Origin: Qipengyuania aquimaris
Lineage (GTDB): Bacteria; Pseudomonadota; Alphaproteobacteria; Sphingomonadales; Sphingomonadaceae
DNA: 64,000 nt
Assembly (NCBI RefSeq): GCF_009827445.1
Contig: NZ_WTYI01000001.1
Location: 1 to 64,000 of the forward strand
Direction: 5' to 3'
Shown here: positions 33,492-42,614 of the stretch, piece after piece
How the letters are laid out: each line of letters opens with the position of its first letter
Position numbering within the stretch: the stretch's first letter is position 1
Translations under genes and position numbers: made by a program
The notes under the pieces: generated by a model
What the model was told of the DNA's origin: nothing
Database searches by the model: none
The model's input: only the letters and a program-made list of their open reading frames with translations

Positions 33492-34981
33492 GCCTGCGCG
33501 GAAACTTCGCCCTTGCCGCGGAACAGGGAAAGGCCAAGCCATTCCGCCCGCCGTCCCAGAACGAACCTGTTGAAACCGAGCGCGGCCAGAACCGACGAGA
33601 ACAGGGTGACCACCATGAAGTCGATGTAGTGGATGCCGACCGCCTCGGAGAAGCCGGCATTGAACGTGAACAGGCCGTAAAGCGAGATACCCCAGACCAC
33701 ACCTGCGATAGCCGAGCGGGCTGCAACGTTGCGGAACAGCAGCCCGACGATAAAGGCCGACAGGATCGGCATTGAGGACAGGCCATTCAGCTGCTGGAGC
33801 AGGTTGATGATGCTCTCTGCGTTCTGGAACAGCGGCACCATGATCATGGCGAGGAGGGTCGCCACACCGCTCATTGCTGCGCCCAGCTTCCAGTGGTTCT
33901 TAACTTCGCCGATGAAACGTTCGTGGAAATCGACCGAGTATAGCGCGACTGTGGAATTGAGCACCGCGCTGAAGGTCGTGATTACTGCAGCAGCGACCAT
34001 GGCCGCGAAAGCGCCGGAGAGCCAGCTCGGCAGAACCTCGGCGACAAGGCGGCCGTAAGCGGCATCGCCGACGTCCCCAAACAGCTTGAAGGCGACGACG
34101 CCCGGGATCACCACGATCGGCGGGACCACGAGGATACGCACGGCGGCCGCTGCGAAGACACCCTTCTGCGCTTCCTTGACGGTGGGCGCGGCCATCGCCT
34201 TTTGCGTGATGTTCTGGTTGGTCGACCAGTAGAAGATCTGGATGAACGCCATGCCGGTGAAAAGCGTGTGGAACGGGATCGGACTGTCGGCACTGCCCAC
34301 CATGCTCAGTCTTTCCGGCGGCACGCCCGTGACGATATCGAAATCCACCGCCGCCAGCGCGAGGAATACGATAACGAGGGCAAGGAAGAGGATCCCGATG
34401 CCGGAAAACGTGTCCATCACGGCCACGGCTCTCAACCCGCCGAAAATCGTATAGGCCGCGCCAATCAGGGCCAGGCCGAGAGAAAAGGCCAGCAATGGCA
34501 CATTCGCGCCGAACAGCGATTGCAGGAACAATCCTCCCGAATAAAGCGCCGCGGGCAGGTAGATCAGCAAGTTACCGAGTATGAAGATCGCCGAGATCAG
34601 CGTGCGGATCGAGCGTCCATCATAGCGCCTCTCCAGCAATTCCGTGACCGTGGTGCAGTTATACCGATAGTAAAGCGGCACGAAAACGAAGGCGAGCGTC
34701 ATCAGACCGACGAAGCCCGCAATCTCCCACCATGCCAGCAGCAACATCTGGTTGCCGTTCATCCCGACCAGCTGATCGGTGGACAGGTTGGTGAGCGTAA
34801 TCGCGCCGGCCACGAAGACCCAACTCAGGCCCTTGCCAGCGAGGAAAACGTCCTTTTGAGATCCGTCGTGCTTGGCGCTTTTGACCTTCCACCAGGTCAG
34901 CAGCGCCACGAGCGCCGTCAACCCGACAAAGACCGCAAGCTGCCCCGCATTCGCGAAATCCGCTGTATCGCCGAACACCAT
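33488..34981 (-). CDS. Sodium:solute symporter (SGLT-like, probable galactoside/galactose)
   Basis: A 497-residue SSS-family transporter with about 13-14 membrane segments. Core motifs are AGAITLTNLSTDQLVGMNG, GGLRAVAVMDTFSG and YWSTNQNITQKAMAA, which match vSGLT-like sugar symporters. The ATG is at 34981; only 67 bases separate it from the divergent beta-galactosidase start, so the promoters overlap. First gene of the operon with alpha-galactosidase, galT and galK. The substrate is inferred from those neighbours. Confidence 0.9.
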   Translation of the reverse strand: MVFGDTADFANAGQLAVFVGLTALVALLTWWKVKSAKHDGSQKDVFLAGKGLSWVFVAGAITLTNLSTDQLVGMNGNQMLLLAWWEIAGFVGLMTLAFVFVPLYYRYNCTTVTELLERRYDGRSIRTLISAIFILGNLLIYLPAALYSGGLFLQSLFGANVPLLAFSLGLALIGAAYTIFGGLRAVAVMDTFSGIGILFLALVIVFLALAAVDFDIVTGVPPERLSMVGSADSPIPFHTLFTGMAFIQIFYWSTNQNITQKAMAAPTVKEAQKGVFAAAAVRILVVPPIVVIPGVVAFKLFGDVGDAAYGRLVAEVLPSWLSGAFAAMVAAAVITTFSAVLNSTVALYSVDFHERFIGEVKNHWKLGAAMSGVATLLAMIMVPLFQNAESIINLLQQLNGLSSMPILSAFIVGLLFRNVAARSAIAGVVWGISLYGLFTFNAGFSEAVGIHYIDFMVVTLFSSVLAALGFNRFVLGRRAEWLGLSLFRGKGEVSAQA

Positions 34982-35048
34982 TCCCTCCCGAATACGCTGG
35001 CATCCATCGCATATTCGGCGATAGACGCAAGCACATGGAGAGACAGTG

Positions 35049-36905
35049 ATGCACCTCGGCGTTTGCTATTATCCCGAACACTGGCCCGAGGAACGCTGGG
35101 CCGAGGATGCGCGCCAGATGCGCGAGATCGGGCTCACCCGCGTCCGGATCGGCGAATTCGCGTGGAGCCGCATCGAGCCCGAGCCCGGACAATACGATTG
35201 GGACTGGCTCGACCGAGCGGTCGAGATTCTGCACTCGGCGGGGCTGGGCATCATCATGGGCACGCCGACCGCGACGCCGCCGAAGTGGCTCGTCGACAGC
35301 ATGCCGGACATGCTGGCAATCGACCGCGAGGGACAGCCGCGGGGGTTCGGCTCGAGGCGGCATTACTGTTTCAGCCACGAAGGTTATGGCGAAGAAGCGC
35401 GCCGGATCACGCGTGTCGTGGCTCAGCGATACGGACAGCATCCGGGTGTGGTCGGCTGGCAGACCGATAACGAGTTCGGCTGCCATGACACGGTGCAGAG
35501 CTTCTCGCCTGCCGCACGCGACGCCTTCCGCCGCTGGCTTGCCGAACTTTATGGCTCTGTCGCGACGCTCAATGAAGCGTGGGGCAATGTGTTCTGGTCG
35601 ATGGAATACCGTTCCTTCGACGAAATCGAGCTACCCAACCAGACAGTGACGGAAGCTAATCCGGCACACTGGCTGGCTTTCCGTAGGTTTTCTTCGGACA
35701 AGGTTATCCGCTTCAACAGGGCGCAGGTCGAGATCCTGCGCGAGGCATCACCCGGTCGCGACATCATGCACAACGCGATGGGTTTCTACACCGGTTACGA
35801 CCATCACGACCTTGCGCAGGACCTCGATGTTTTGGGCTGGGACAGCTACCCGCTCGGCTTCCTCGAGATGTTCCGCTTCACCGAGGAGGAAAAGCGTGAC
35901 TTCGCGCGTCAGGGTCATCCCGACATCGCCGCATTCCACCACGACCTTTATCGCGGGTGCGCGAAGGACGGGCGCTGGAATGTGCTCGAACAGCAGCCGG
36001 GGCCGGTCAATTGGGCGCGCTACAATCCCGCACCTCTACCCGGAATGGTCCGGCTCTGGACCTTGGAAGCTTTCGCGCATGGGGCGGAAATGGTCAGCTA
36101 TTTTCGCTGGCGGCAGTTTCCAAAGGCGCAGGAACAGATGCACGCAGGCCTGCTGAGGCCGGACGGGGAGCCTGTACCCGCTTATGCCGAGGCAGCGTCG
36201 GCTGGACGAGAAATCGCAGACCTCGGCGCGGTCGGCGAAGCACCCAAGCATGTCGCGCTCATCTTCTCCTACGACAGTGAATGGATCACCCAGATCCAGC
36301 CGCAGGGGGAAGGGCGCTCTGCCCTGTGGGCTGCATTCTCCGCCTACTCCTCGCTGCGGCGATTGGGCCTCAACGTCGATATCGTCCCTCCCGAAACCGA
36401 ACTAGACGGGTATTCGCTGGTCGTGGTCCCCTGCCTGCCGGTGATGACAGAGGGTCTCGCCGACGCCTTGAAGAGATTCGATGGCCAGATCCTCGTCGGC
36501 CCGAGGACAGCCACACGCGATACGGATTTCGCAATTCCCGGCGGCTTGGTCGATCAGGATTTCGCTGATCTGATCGGCGGTAAGATCGTCAGGAGCGAGA
36601 GCCTGTCGGACCGGTTGCAGATGACCGGAGATGGATGGACTGCGAAGGGGTGGCTCGACCACTATGAAGGCGAGGCGGAACCGGAATTCGTAGCGGGATC
36701 GGGAGAGGCTTGCAGCTATCGCCATCGCAACCTCCGGCTTTGCTGCACATGGCCGGAAGGAAGCATGTTCGAACGATTGGTCGAAAGGGCAGCAAGCGAT
36801 GCGGGTTTGCCCCACGAAGCTTTACCGAAGGGGATAAGGTACCGCACTTGCGGGAGCACCCGATTCACCTTCGACTATCTGACCGCGCAGATATCCTTCG
36901 ATTGA
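35049..36905 (+). CDS. Beta-galactosidase, glycoside hydrolase family 42
   Basis: A 618-residue, three-domain enzyme: TIM-barrel (about 1-380, opening MHLGVCYYPEHWPEERW), trimerisation-like domain (about 385-590, VALIFSYDSEW) and a short beta C-terminal domain. The acid/base Glu is in TDNEFGCH and the nucleophile in VLEQQPGPVNW. No signal peptide: it acts in the cytoplasm on imported beta-galactosides. The ATG at 35049 has GGAGAGACAG upstream; a GTG one codon earlier is possible. Divergent from the symporter operon. Confidence 0.95.
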   Translation: MHLGVCYYPEHWPEERWAEDARQMREIGLTRVRIGEFAWSRIEPEPGQYDWDWLDRAVEILHSAGLGIIMGTPTATPPKWLVDSMPDMLAIDREGQPRGFGSRRHYCFSHEGYGEEARRITRVVAQRYGQHPGVVGWQTDNEFGCHDTVQSFSPAARDAFRRWLAELYGSVATLNEAWGNVFWSMEYRSFDEIELPNQTVTEANPAHWLAFRRFSSDKVIRFNRAQVEILREASPGRDIMHNAMGFYTGYDHHDLAQDLDVLGWDSYPLGFLEMFRFTEEEKRDFARQGHPDIAAFHHDLYRGCAKDGRWNVLEQQPGPVNWARYNPAPLPGMVRLWTLEAFAHGAEMVSYFRWRQFPKAQEQMHAGLLRPDGEPVPAYAEAASAGREIADLGAVGEAPKHVALIFSYDSEWITQIQPQGEGRSALWAAFSAYSSLRRLGLNVDIVPPETELDGYSLVVVPCLPVMTEGLADALKRFDGQILVGPRTATRDTDFAIPGGLVDQDFADLIGGKIVRSESLSDRLQMTGDGWTAKGWLDHYEGEAEPEFVAGSGEACSYRHRNLRLCCTWPEGSMFERLVERAASDAGLPHEALPKGIRYRTCGSTRFTFDYLTAQISFD

Positions 36906-36980
36906 GTCGGATTGTCGGTTGGGCGTTCGACCTATAGGGTCTCGATAAGCAACCGATTCTTGCGTTTGAGGAGAGAGACG

Positions 36981-38405
36981 ATGACCAAAGCCTATGCCAA
37001 CCTGATCGACGGAGAGATGATCACCACCTCCGAGACGATCGAAGTCGTCAATCCCGCCAACGAACAGGTTATCGGGGTTGTGCCGTCGTGCACGAAGGAC
37101 GAACTCGACCGGGCCGTCGATGCAGCCCGCAGCGCCTTCAAGAGCTGGAAGAAAACGAGCGCGGATGAACGTCAGAAGGTGGTCCAGGGCATTGCGGCCG
37201 CGATCAAGGACAATGCGGAAGAACTTTATCGCCTCCTCACCAGCGAGCAGGGCAAGCCCCATGCGCAGGCTCAGCAGGAAATCTACGGTGCAGCAGGACT
37301 TGCCGCAGCGCAGTCGACCCTGACCCTCGACGATGTGATCAACCAGGACGACGACACGCGCCTGTCGCGCACGCGACGCGTACCGGTCGGCGTGGTCGGC
37401 GGTATCGTGCCGTGGAATTTCCCGATCATGATGGCGATCCAGAAGATCGTGCCCGCTCTCGTGGCAGGGTGCACGATCGTGCTCAAGCCGTCGCCGTTCA
37501 CCCCGCTTACGACGCTGCGCATTGCGGAACTGATCAAGGACGTTGTGCCTGCCGGTACGGTCAACATCATCACCGGCCCCGACGAACTAGGACCGATGAT
37601 CACCGAGCACCCCGGTATCGACAAGATCACTTTCACCGGCTCCACCGCCACCGGCAAGAAGATCATGGAAGGCGCATCGCGCGACCTGAAGCGCATCACG
37701 CTGGAACTTGGCGGCAACGACGCCTCCATCGTCCTGCCCGATGCCGATGTCGAAAAGGTGGCCGAGCAGCTGTTCTGGTCGAGCTTCTCCAACGCCGGCC
37801 AGGTCTGCATCGCGGCCAAGCGGATTTACATCCACGAAGACATCTATGACGATCTCAGCAAGGCGATTGCCGAATATGCGAAGGGTGTCGTCGTCGGCGA
37901 CGGTTCGCAGCAGGGCACCGGGGTCGGGCCGATCCAGAACAAGAAGCAGTTCGAGCGCGTTTGCGAGCTGATCCAGGATGCGAAGGACAATGGCTACCAG
38001 TTCCTGACTGGCGGAGATACCGATCCTTCGGGCACCGGATATTACGTTCCGATCACCATCCTCGACAATCCGCCGGAAGATGCGCGCATCGTGGCGGAAG
38101 AGCAGTTCGGGCCGGTCATGCCGTTGATGAAATTCTCGACGGTCGAAGAAGCGATCGAGCGCGCGAACAATTCCGAATACGGTCTCGCCGGCGCGGTCTG
38201 GACGAAGGATACGGAAAAGGGCGTCGAGATTGCAGAGCAGCTCGAAACCGGCACTGTCTGGGTCAATGAATTCATGCAGCTTTCGCCCTTCACGCCATTC
38301 GGCGGACACAAGCAATCGGGCATCGGTGCCGAATACGGTCTCGATGGTCTGAAGGAATTCACCAACCCGCAGGTCATCACGGTAAAGCGCGACGCTGCGG
38401 TTTGA
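36981..38405 (+). CDS. NAD(P)-dependent aldehyde dehydrogenase
   Basis: A 474-residue ALDH-superfamily enzyme. The catalytic Cys lies in NAGQVCIAAKRI, the general-base Glu in LELGGND, and EEQFGPVMP and PFGGHKQSGIG are intact, so it should be active. ATG 36981 follows GAGGAGAGAG. It lies 75 bases behind the beta-galactosidase gene and may be co-transcribed. The exact aldehyde is unclear; family members oxidise small hydroxy- or semialdehydes. A bidirectional terminator separates it from the convergent GH3-like gene. Confidence 0.85.
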   Translation: MTKAYANLIDGEMITTSETIEVVNPANEQVIGVVPSCTKDELDRAVDAARSAFKSWKKTSADERQKVVQGIAAAIKDNAEELYRLLTSEQGKPHAQAQQEIYGAAGLAAAQSTLTLDDVINQDDDTRLSRTRRVPVGVVGGIVPWNFPIMMAIQKIVPALVAGCTIVLKPSPFTPLTTLRIAELIKDVVPAGTVNIITGPDELGPMITEHPGIDKITFTGSTATGKKIMEGASRDLKRITLELGGNDASIVLPDADVEKVAEQLFWSSFSNAGQVCIAAKRIYIHEDIYDDLSKAIAEYAKGVVVGDGSQQGTGVGPIQNKKQFERVCELIQDAKDNGYQFLTGGDTDPSGTGYYVPITILDNPPEDARIVAEEQFGPVMPLMKFSTVEEAIERANNSEYGLAGAVWTKDTEKGVEIAEQLETGTVWVNEFMQLSPFTPFGGHKQSGIGAEYGLDGLKEFTNPQVITVKRDAAV

Positions 38406-38414
38406 TCAGGTATC

Positions 38415-38449
38415 GAGCCGAGGTGTCGCGACCTGCGGCATCTCGGCTC
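38415..38449. terminator. Bidirectional hairpin between aldehyde dehydrogenase and GH3-like genes
   Basis: An 11-bp stem with one wobble (GAGCCGAGGTG at 38415-38425 and CATCTCGGCTC at 38439-38449) between convergent genes. U-tracts are poor on both strands. Confidence 0.55.
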
Positions 38450-40478
38450 ACGCTCTGCGCTGACCGATCTGGGGCGCGTATCCCGATCCGGCGAAAGGGT
38501 TGTTCATAGCTTTGGCGATGGCGTCCGGCAGTTCGATTTCACCGCCGAGCACGCGCTTGGACGATAGGCCGATGCGCACGTCGTAGCGACCACCCTCGGT
38601 GAAATAACGCCCGTCCTCACGATGTTGGCCGATCTGGTCGCGACCGATTTCGAACGTCACCGTCCTGCGTTCGCCAGGGGCCAGCTTGACCCGCTCGAAC
38701 CCGCGCAGGTTCAGGCGGCTGGGGAGGTGGTTTCCGCGATAGCGGCGCAGGTAAAGCTGGACTGTCTCGATCCCGCCCACATCCGCTAGGTTCCGAACCT
38801 GGACGCTAGCCACCAAGCGGTCGGCGGCCAGATCGAGGGTGAAATCGGTCAATGCAAAGTCTGCATAGTGCAAGCCATGCCCGAAGGGCAGGCCACGGTT
38901 CCCGTTGCCCTCTTTGATGGCGACCGGAAGCTTCCCGGACGGGGACGTTTCTCCAGTTAGGACCTCTGCGATCGCATGGCCGCTCATTGTGCCGAGCTGT
39001 CCGGCGTGGAGGACGCAGGCAAGCGGATCATTTCCGATGATGGGATCGAGTGCCGCAGCGCCGAGTGTTACCAGTACAATGCGATCGGTTACCGTGCGCA
39101 GGGAGGCAAGAAGCTGTCGTTCGGCTTCCGCAAGAGCATTGCCTTCCCGTCCGCCGAGCACGACGATGGCCGTGCGTGCCCGCTTTGCTGCTTCGCAAGC
39201 CATTCCGATCGCCATGCTGTCCGCTTCGATCATCCGGCCGATGTTCCCTGCATCGTGACGAAGGGCGAGCCCCGGCGCGAATTTGTGCGGGATACCAAGC
39301 TGTTCGAGACCGTCGATCAAGCTTGCGGCAAGCCCCTTGCGCCCGGCAAGGGGGGCATTCCGGTCTGTTGCCGCGGCGCCGATTACGAGTATATCGCCGG
39401 AGTCGAAGCCCAACGGCAACATGGCCGGTTCGTTGCGCAGCAACACGATCGAGCGCTTGGCAAGATTGAGGGCAGTTTCCCGGTTCTGTATCGGCGTCGG
39501 CAAGCTGCCCCTGCTGCGGACGGCCTCTTTGCCGAGTGGCAAGGTGAACAGGCCCAACGCATATTTCGCGCGCAACACCCGCGATACTGCGTCGTCGAGG
39601 CGAGCGAGCGGCAGTTTGCCCTTCTCGATAGCCGCCACGAGTGCGTCGACAGGCATGGAGTCACCGCTTTCGATGGGTTCGCTGTCACGCGCAGCAGCAG
39701 CGAGAGATTTCCATTCCGACAGAATAATGCCGTCGAAAGCGCCGGCCTCCTTGAGGAAGGAGAATGCCTTGCGAGCGGCACGGCGTCGTTGCACATTGCC
39801 GCCTCCTACGGAAATCGAGCCCAGATAGCCTTGCTTCACAACGCTAGCGGCGATGCGCATGGCTTCGGCAATGTCCTTGTCCTGGGCGCTTCCCGATGCA
39901 GCCCGTCCGACTATTGCTGCGAGGTCAAGGCAAGCAAGCACACCCTCGCGGCCGGGCTCTCCATTGGCTTGCAATCCTCGCACCCGCGCAGCCGCGATCG
40001 CGGCGACGAGATCGACCTGATCGTCGCGAGAATTGTCGGCCTCGGACGAGGAAGGCAAGTATCCAGCATCGGGTGACAACGCCCAGTTGCAACCCAGCGT
40101 ATGGGCTTCCTCTGCAATGACGGCTTCGGCACCGGCAATCGCTTCCATGTCCCAGCTTGCGGCTGCAGCCAGCGGGGTAGGAAAGATCGTTTCGATCCCG
40201 GTCCCGGTTTCCATCGGGAACAGGAGGGGAATGCCAAGCCGGGATTCCTCTATCGCGATCTGCTGGAAAGCTTCCGCCTGGATTTTCGAGGAGATACCTT
40301 CCACCGCTGTCACGCGGCCACTGCGCACGGCTTGCGTGAAGCGTTCGACCTCTGCGCGGTCCTGATGATCCGGAGCGGCCACCACGGCAAGCTGACCGGC
40401 CTTCTCTTCGGTCGTCATGTAAGCGAGGAGGTCAGCGACCACCCGTTCGCCATCTGGATCGGGAAATCCGTGAATCAT
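38448..40478 (-). CDS. GH3-family-like protein lacking catalytic motifs (probable pseudoenzyme)
   Basis: A 676-residue protein with the full GH3 layout: barrel (about 1-320, with LGIPLLFPMETGTGIETIFP), alpha/beta sandwich (about 340-540) and a fibronectin-like C-terminal domain (about 560-660). Active-site landmarks are altered. The usual KHF reads LDL (about 184-186), the nucleophile SDW reads SEW (254-256), and the usual DVIHG substrate loop reads METGTGIET. It is intact as a reading frame and has no signal peptide. It probably binds rather than cuts sugars, or has a changed mechanism. It lies at the edge of the galactoside cluster. Confidence 0.75.
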   Translation of the reverse strand: MIHGFPDPDGERVVADLLAYMTTEEKAGQLAVVAAPDHQDRAEVERFTQAVRSGRVTAVEGISSKIQAEAFQQIAIEESRLGIPLLFPMETGTGIETIFPTPLAAAASWDMEAIAGAEAVIAEEAHTLGCNWALSPDAGYLPSSSEADNSRDDQVDLVAAIAAARVRGLQANGEPGREGVLACLDLAAIVGRAASGSAQDKDIAEAMRIAASVVKQGYLGSISVGGGNVQRRRAARKAFSFLKEAGAFDGIILSEWKSLAAAARDSEPIESGDSMPVDALVAAIEKGKLPLARLDDAVSRVLRAKYALGLFTLPLGKEAVRSRGSLPTPIQNRETALNLAKRSIVLLRNEPAMLPLGFDSGDILVIGAAATDRNAPLAGRKGLAASLIDGLEQLGIPHKFAPGLALRHDAGNIGRMIEADSMAIGMACEAAKRARTAIVVLGGREGNALAEAERQLLASLRTVTDRIVLVTLGAAALDPIIGNDPLACVLHAGQLGTMSGHAIAEVLTGETSPSGKLPVAIKEGNGNRGLPFGHGLHYADFALTDFTLDLAADRLVASVQVRNLADVGGIETVQLYLRRYRGNHLPSRLNLRGFERVKLAPGERRTVTFEIGRDQIGQHREDGRYFTEGGRYDVRIGLSSKRVLGGEIELPDAIAKAMNNPFAGSGYAPQIGQRRA

Positions 40479-40705
40479 GAGCCCGCACCTTCGATCCAGC
40501 CCGCGTCGAGCTGTCGCACCGGCCTTGGCCAGGGCTGAAAATGCTTGGGCATCGATCCTCCCGAAGATGCGACCGCCGACATCGGCAAGGCGCAGGAAAT
40601 TCAGGGAGGAACTGTGCCAATCAGTGGTAAATTAACGGTTATCGCCGGTGGCGGTTCGACCGCGAAAATCGCTCGTTTCGTCAAATTCCGGACTGGCGAT
40701 TTACA

Positions 40706-40727
40706 GATATAAAAATATCTTTATATC
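40706..40727. promoter_or_regulatory. 22-bp near-perfect palindrome, operator of the ArsR-methyltransferase regulator
   Basis: GATATAAAAAT and ATCTTTATATC form an inverted repeat with one mismatch, ending 8 bases before the ATG at 40736. ArsR-family dimers bind such sites. The position over the leader implies autoregulation of the met operon. The rest of the 257-base gap 40479-40735 shows no gene. Confidence 0.75.
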
Positions 40728-40735
40728 TTCGCGAA

Positions 40736-41695
40736 ATGCGGACCGAAGCAATCTTCCGTGCCCTTTCCGATCCGACCCGGATGCGCATCGTGCGCCTTTT
40801 GGGGTCGATGGAACTCGCGGTGGGGGAAATTGCGCAGGTGCTCGGGCAGAGCCAGCCGCGTGTGTCCCGCCACATCGGGATCCTGTGCGACGCCGGACTG
40901 GCCGAGCGTCGTCGTGAAGGTAGCTGGATATTCCTTCGTGCGCGCAGCGATACGCCATTATGCGGTGATGTCCTTGACCTTCTCTGCCAGGCGGAAGAGG
41001 TGGACGCGGATTTCGGAACCCTGTGCGAAGGCGATCGACGCAAACTTTCCGAAATCCGTTCTGCAAGAGAGCATCAGGCAGAGCAGTATTTCGCGGATCA
41101 TGCCCACGATTGGGACGAACTGCGCCGCCTCCATTCCTCCGACGACGAAGTGGAAAGCGCCTTGCGATCCGCCTTGGGAGAAGGAGGGCTCGGACGCCTG
41201 CTCGACATCGGCACGGGAACGGGCCGGATGGCGGAGCTGTTCGCCGAAAAAGCGGATCACATCGTCGCGCTGGACAAGAGCCTTGCCATGTTGCGCGTGG
41301 CCCGTGCCAAGCTACAGCATCTGCCTACCGACCGTGTGGAGCTGATGCAGGGGGACTTCGCCTCTCTCCCGTTCCCGCAAGACAGCTTCGATACTGTCCT
41401 GTTTCACCAAGTGCTGCATTTCGCAACCGATCCGAGCCCCGTATTGGCGGAAGCCGCACGTGTGACGCAGGAGGGCGGCAGGATCGCTATTGTGGACTTT
41501 GCTGCCCACCACCGCGAGGACTTGCGCGAGCGCCATGCCCATGCACGGTTGGGTTTTGCCGATGACCACATGGCGGGGCTGCTCTCCGAGGCGGGATACG
41601 AGCCATCCAACCCGATTTCGCTCGAGGATGGCGAACTGGCAGTCAAAATATGGGTCGCGCGCCGCGATGCGGCCCGAGCAAGGAAAGTAATGTGA
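40736..41695 (+). CDS. ArsR-family regulator fused to SAM-dependent methyltransferase domain (SahR-like)
   Basis: A 319-residue fusion. Residues 1-85 or so form an ArsR winged helix (FRALSDPTRMRIVRLLG, VLGQSQPRVSRHIGIL). From about 145 there is a class I methyltransferase with LLDIGTGTGRMAELF and the later VLFHQVLHFATDP. A SAM- or SAH-binding pocket on a DNA-binding head fits a methionine-cycle sensor. RegPrecise-type studies describe ArsR-family SahR regulators before metF/metH in Proteobacteria. It leads the operon, and its stop overlaps the metF start by four bases. Whether it methylates anything is unknown. Confidence 0.85.
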   Translation: MRTEAIFRALSDPTRMRIVRLLGSMELAVGEIAQVLGQSQPRVSRHIGILCDAGLAERRREGSWIFLRARSDTPLCGDVLDLLCQAEEVDADFGTLCEGDRRKLSEIRSAREHQAEQYFADHAHDWDELRRLHSSDDEVESALRSALGEGGLGRLLDIGTGTGRMAELFAEKADHIVALDKSLAMLRVARAKLQHLPTDRVELMQGDFASLPFPQDSFDTVLFHQVLHFATDPSPVLAEAARVTQEGGRIAIVDFAAHHREDLRERHAHARLGFADDHMAGLLSEAGYEPSNPISLEDGELAVKIWVARRDAARARKVM

Positions 41696-42612
41696 GCCCG
41701 ACACTCAACCAGATGCGTGAAGCGCAGCGCGCCCTCGAGACGCCGCTATTCTCCGGACTTGCCGGCGACATTGAGGTCAGCTTCGAATTTTTCCCGCCCA
41801 AGAGCGACAAGATGGCGCAGACCCTTTGGGATAGCGTCGAAACGCTTGCCCCGCTCTCGCCGCGCTTCGTTTCGGTCACCTATGGCGCGGGTGGATCCAC
41901 ACGCGAGCGAACCCATGCGGCGGTCCGCCGGATCGTGACCGAAACCTCGATGCCTGCTGCGGCTCACCTGACCTGCGTCAATGCGACGCGCGAGGAAGTC
42001 GACGCCGTGGCCCGCGAATATTGGGAAGAGGGCGTGCGGCATATCGTCGCGCTGCGCGGCGACCCCCCCGAGGGCGGCACCGCCTATAAGCCGCACCCCG
42101 GTGGTTATGCCAATGCGGTCGAACTCATTGCGGGCCTGAAGCGCGTGGCCGATTTCGAAATTTCGGTCGCCGCCTATCCCGAGGTCCACCCGGATTCTCC
42201 CGATCGCCAGGCCGACCTCGACAATCTGAAACGCAAGTTCGATGCCGGCGCGACCCGCGCGATCACCCAGTTTTTCTTCGAGCCGGAATGTTTCTTCGAC
42301 TTCCGCGACAAGGCCGTCGCCGCCGGGATCGAGGGCGAGATCGTGCCTGGGATCATGCCGGTGCTGAGTTTCGGAGCGGTCCAGCGCATGAGCGGACTGT
42401 GCGGAACCGGCATCCCCGACTGGATGGAAGGGCTGTTTGCAGGGCTCGACGAGAAGCCCGATGCCCGGCAATTGGTTTCAGCTACGATCGCCGCCGAAAT
42501 GTGCCGCCGCCTGTATGCCGGCGGCGTTCGCCAGTTCCATTTCTACACTCTCAACCGCGCCGAGCTGAGCTACGCAATTTGCCATATGCTCGGCCTGCGA
42601 CCGAAGGCCTGA
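41692..42612 (+). CDS. metF: 5,10-methylenetetrahydrofolate reductase
   Basis: A 306-residue TIM-barrel flavoprotein making 5-methyl-THF for methionine synthase. Family landmarks are VSFEFFPPKS with the catalytic Glu, FVSVTYGAGGSTRERT, ALRGDPP and TQFFFE. The GTG at 41692 (GTGA overlap with the upstream gene; AAGGAAAG Shine-Dalgarno) gives the expected length; the longer frame from 41650 would enter the ArsR gene. Second gene of the met operon. Confidence 0.95.
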   Translation: MSPTLNQMREAQRALETPLFSGLAGDIEVSFEFFPPKSDKMAQTLWDSVETLAPLSPRFVSVTYGAGGSTRERTHAAVRRIVTETSMPAAAHLTCVNATREEVDAVAREYWEEGVRHIVALRGDPPEGGTAYKPHPGGYANAVELIAGLKRVADFEISVAAYPEVHPDSPDRQADLDNLKRKFDAGATRAITQFFFEPECFFDFRDKAVAAGIEGEIVPGIMPVLSFGAVQRMSGLCGTGIPDWMEGLFAGLDEKPDARQLVSATIAAEMCRRLYAGGVRQFHFYTLNRAELSYAICHMLGLRPKA

Positions 42613-42614
42613 CA

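Noticed and set aside
34202-35470. 422-codon plus-strand frame opposite the symporter
   Set aside because: Shadow of the symporter and of the beta-galactosidase start; charged low-complexity translation.
40432-40620. Small minus-strand frame upstream of the GH3-like gene
   Set aside because: Arg/Ser/Cys-rich translation without domain, overlapping the GH3 start; probably leader DNA.
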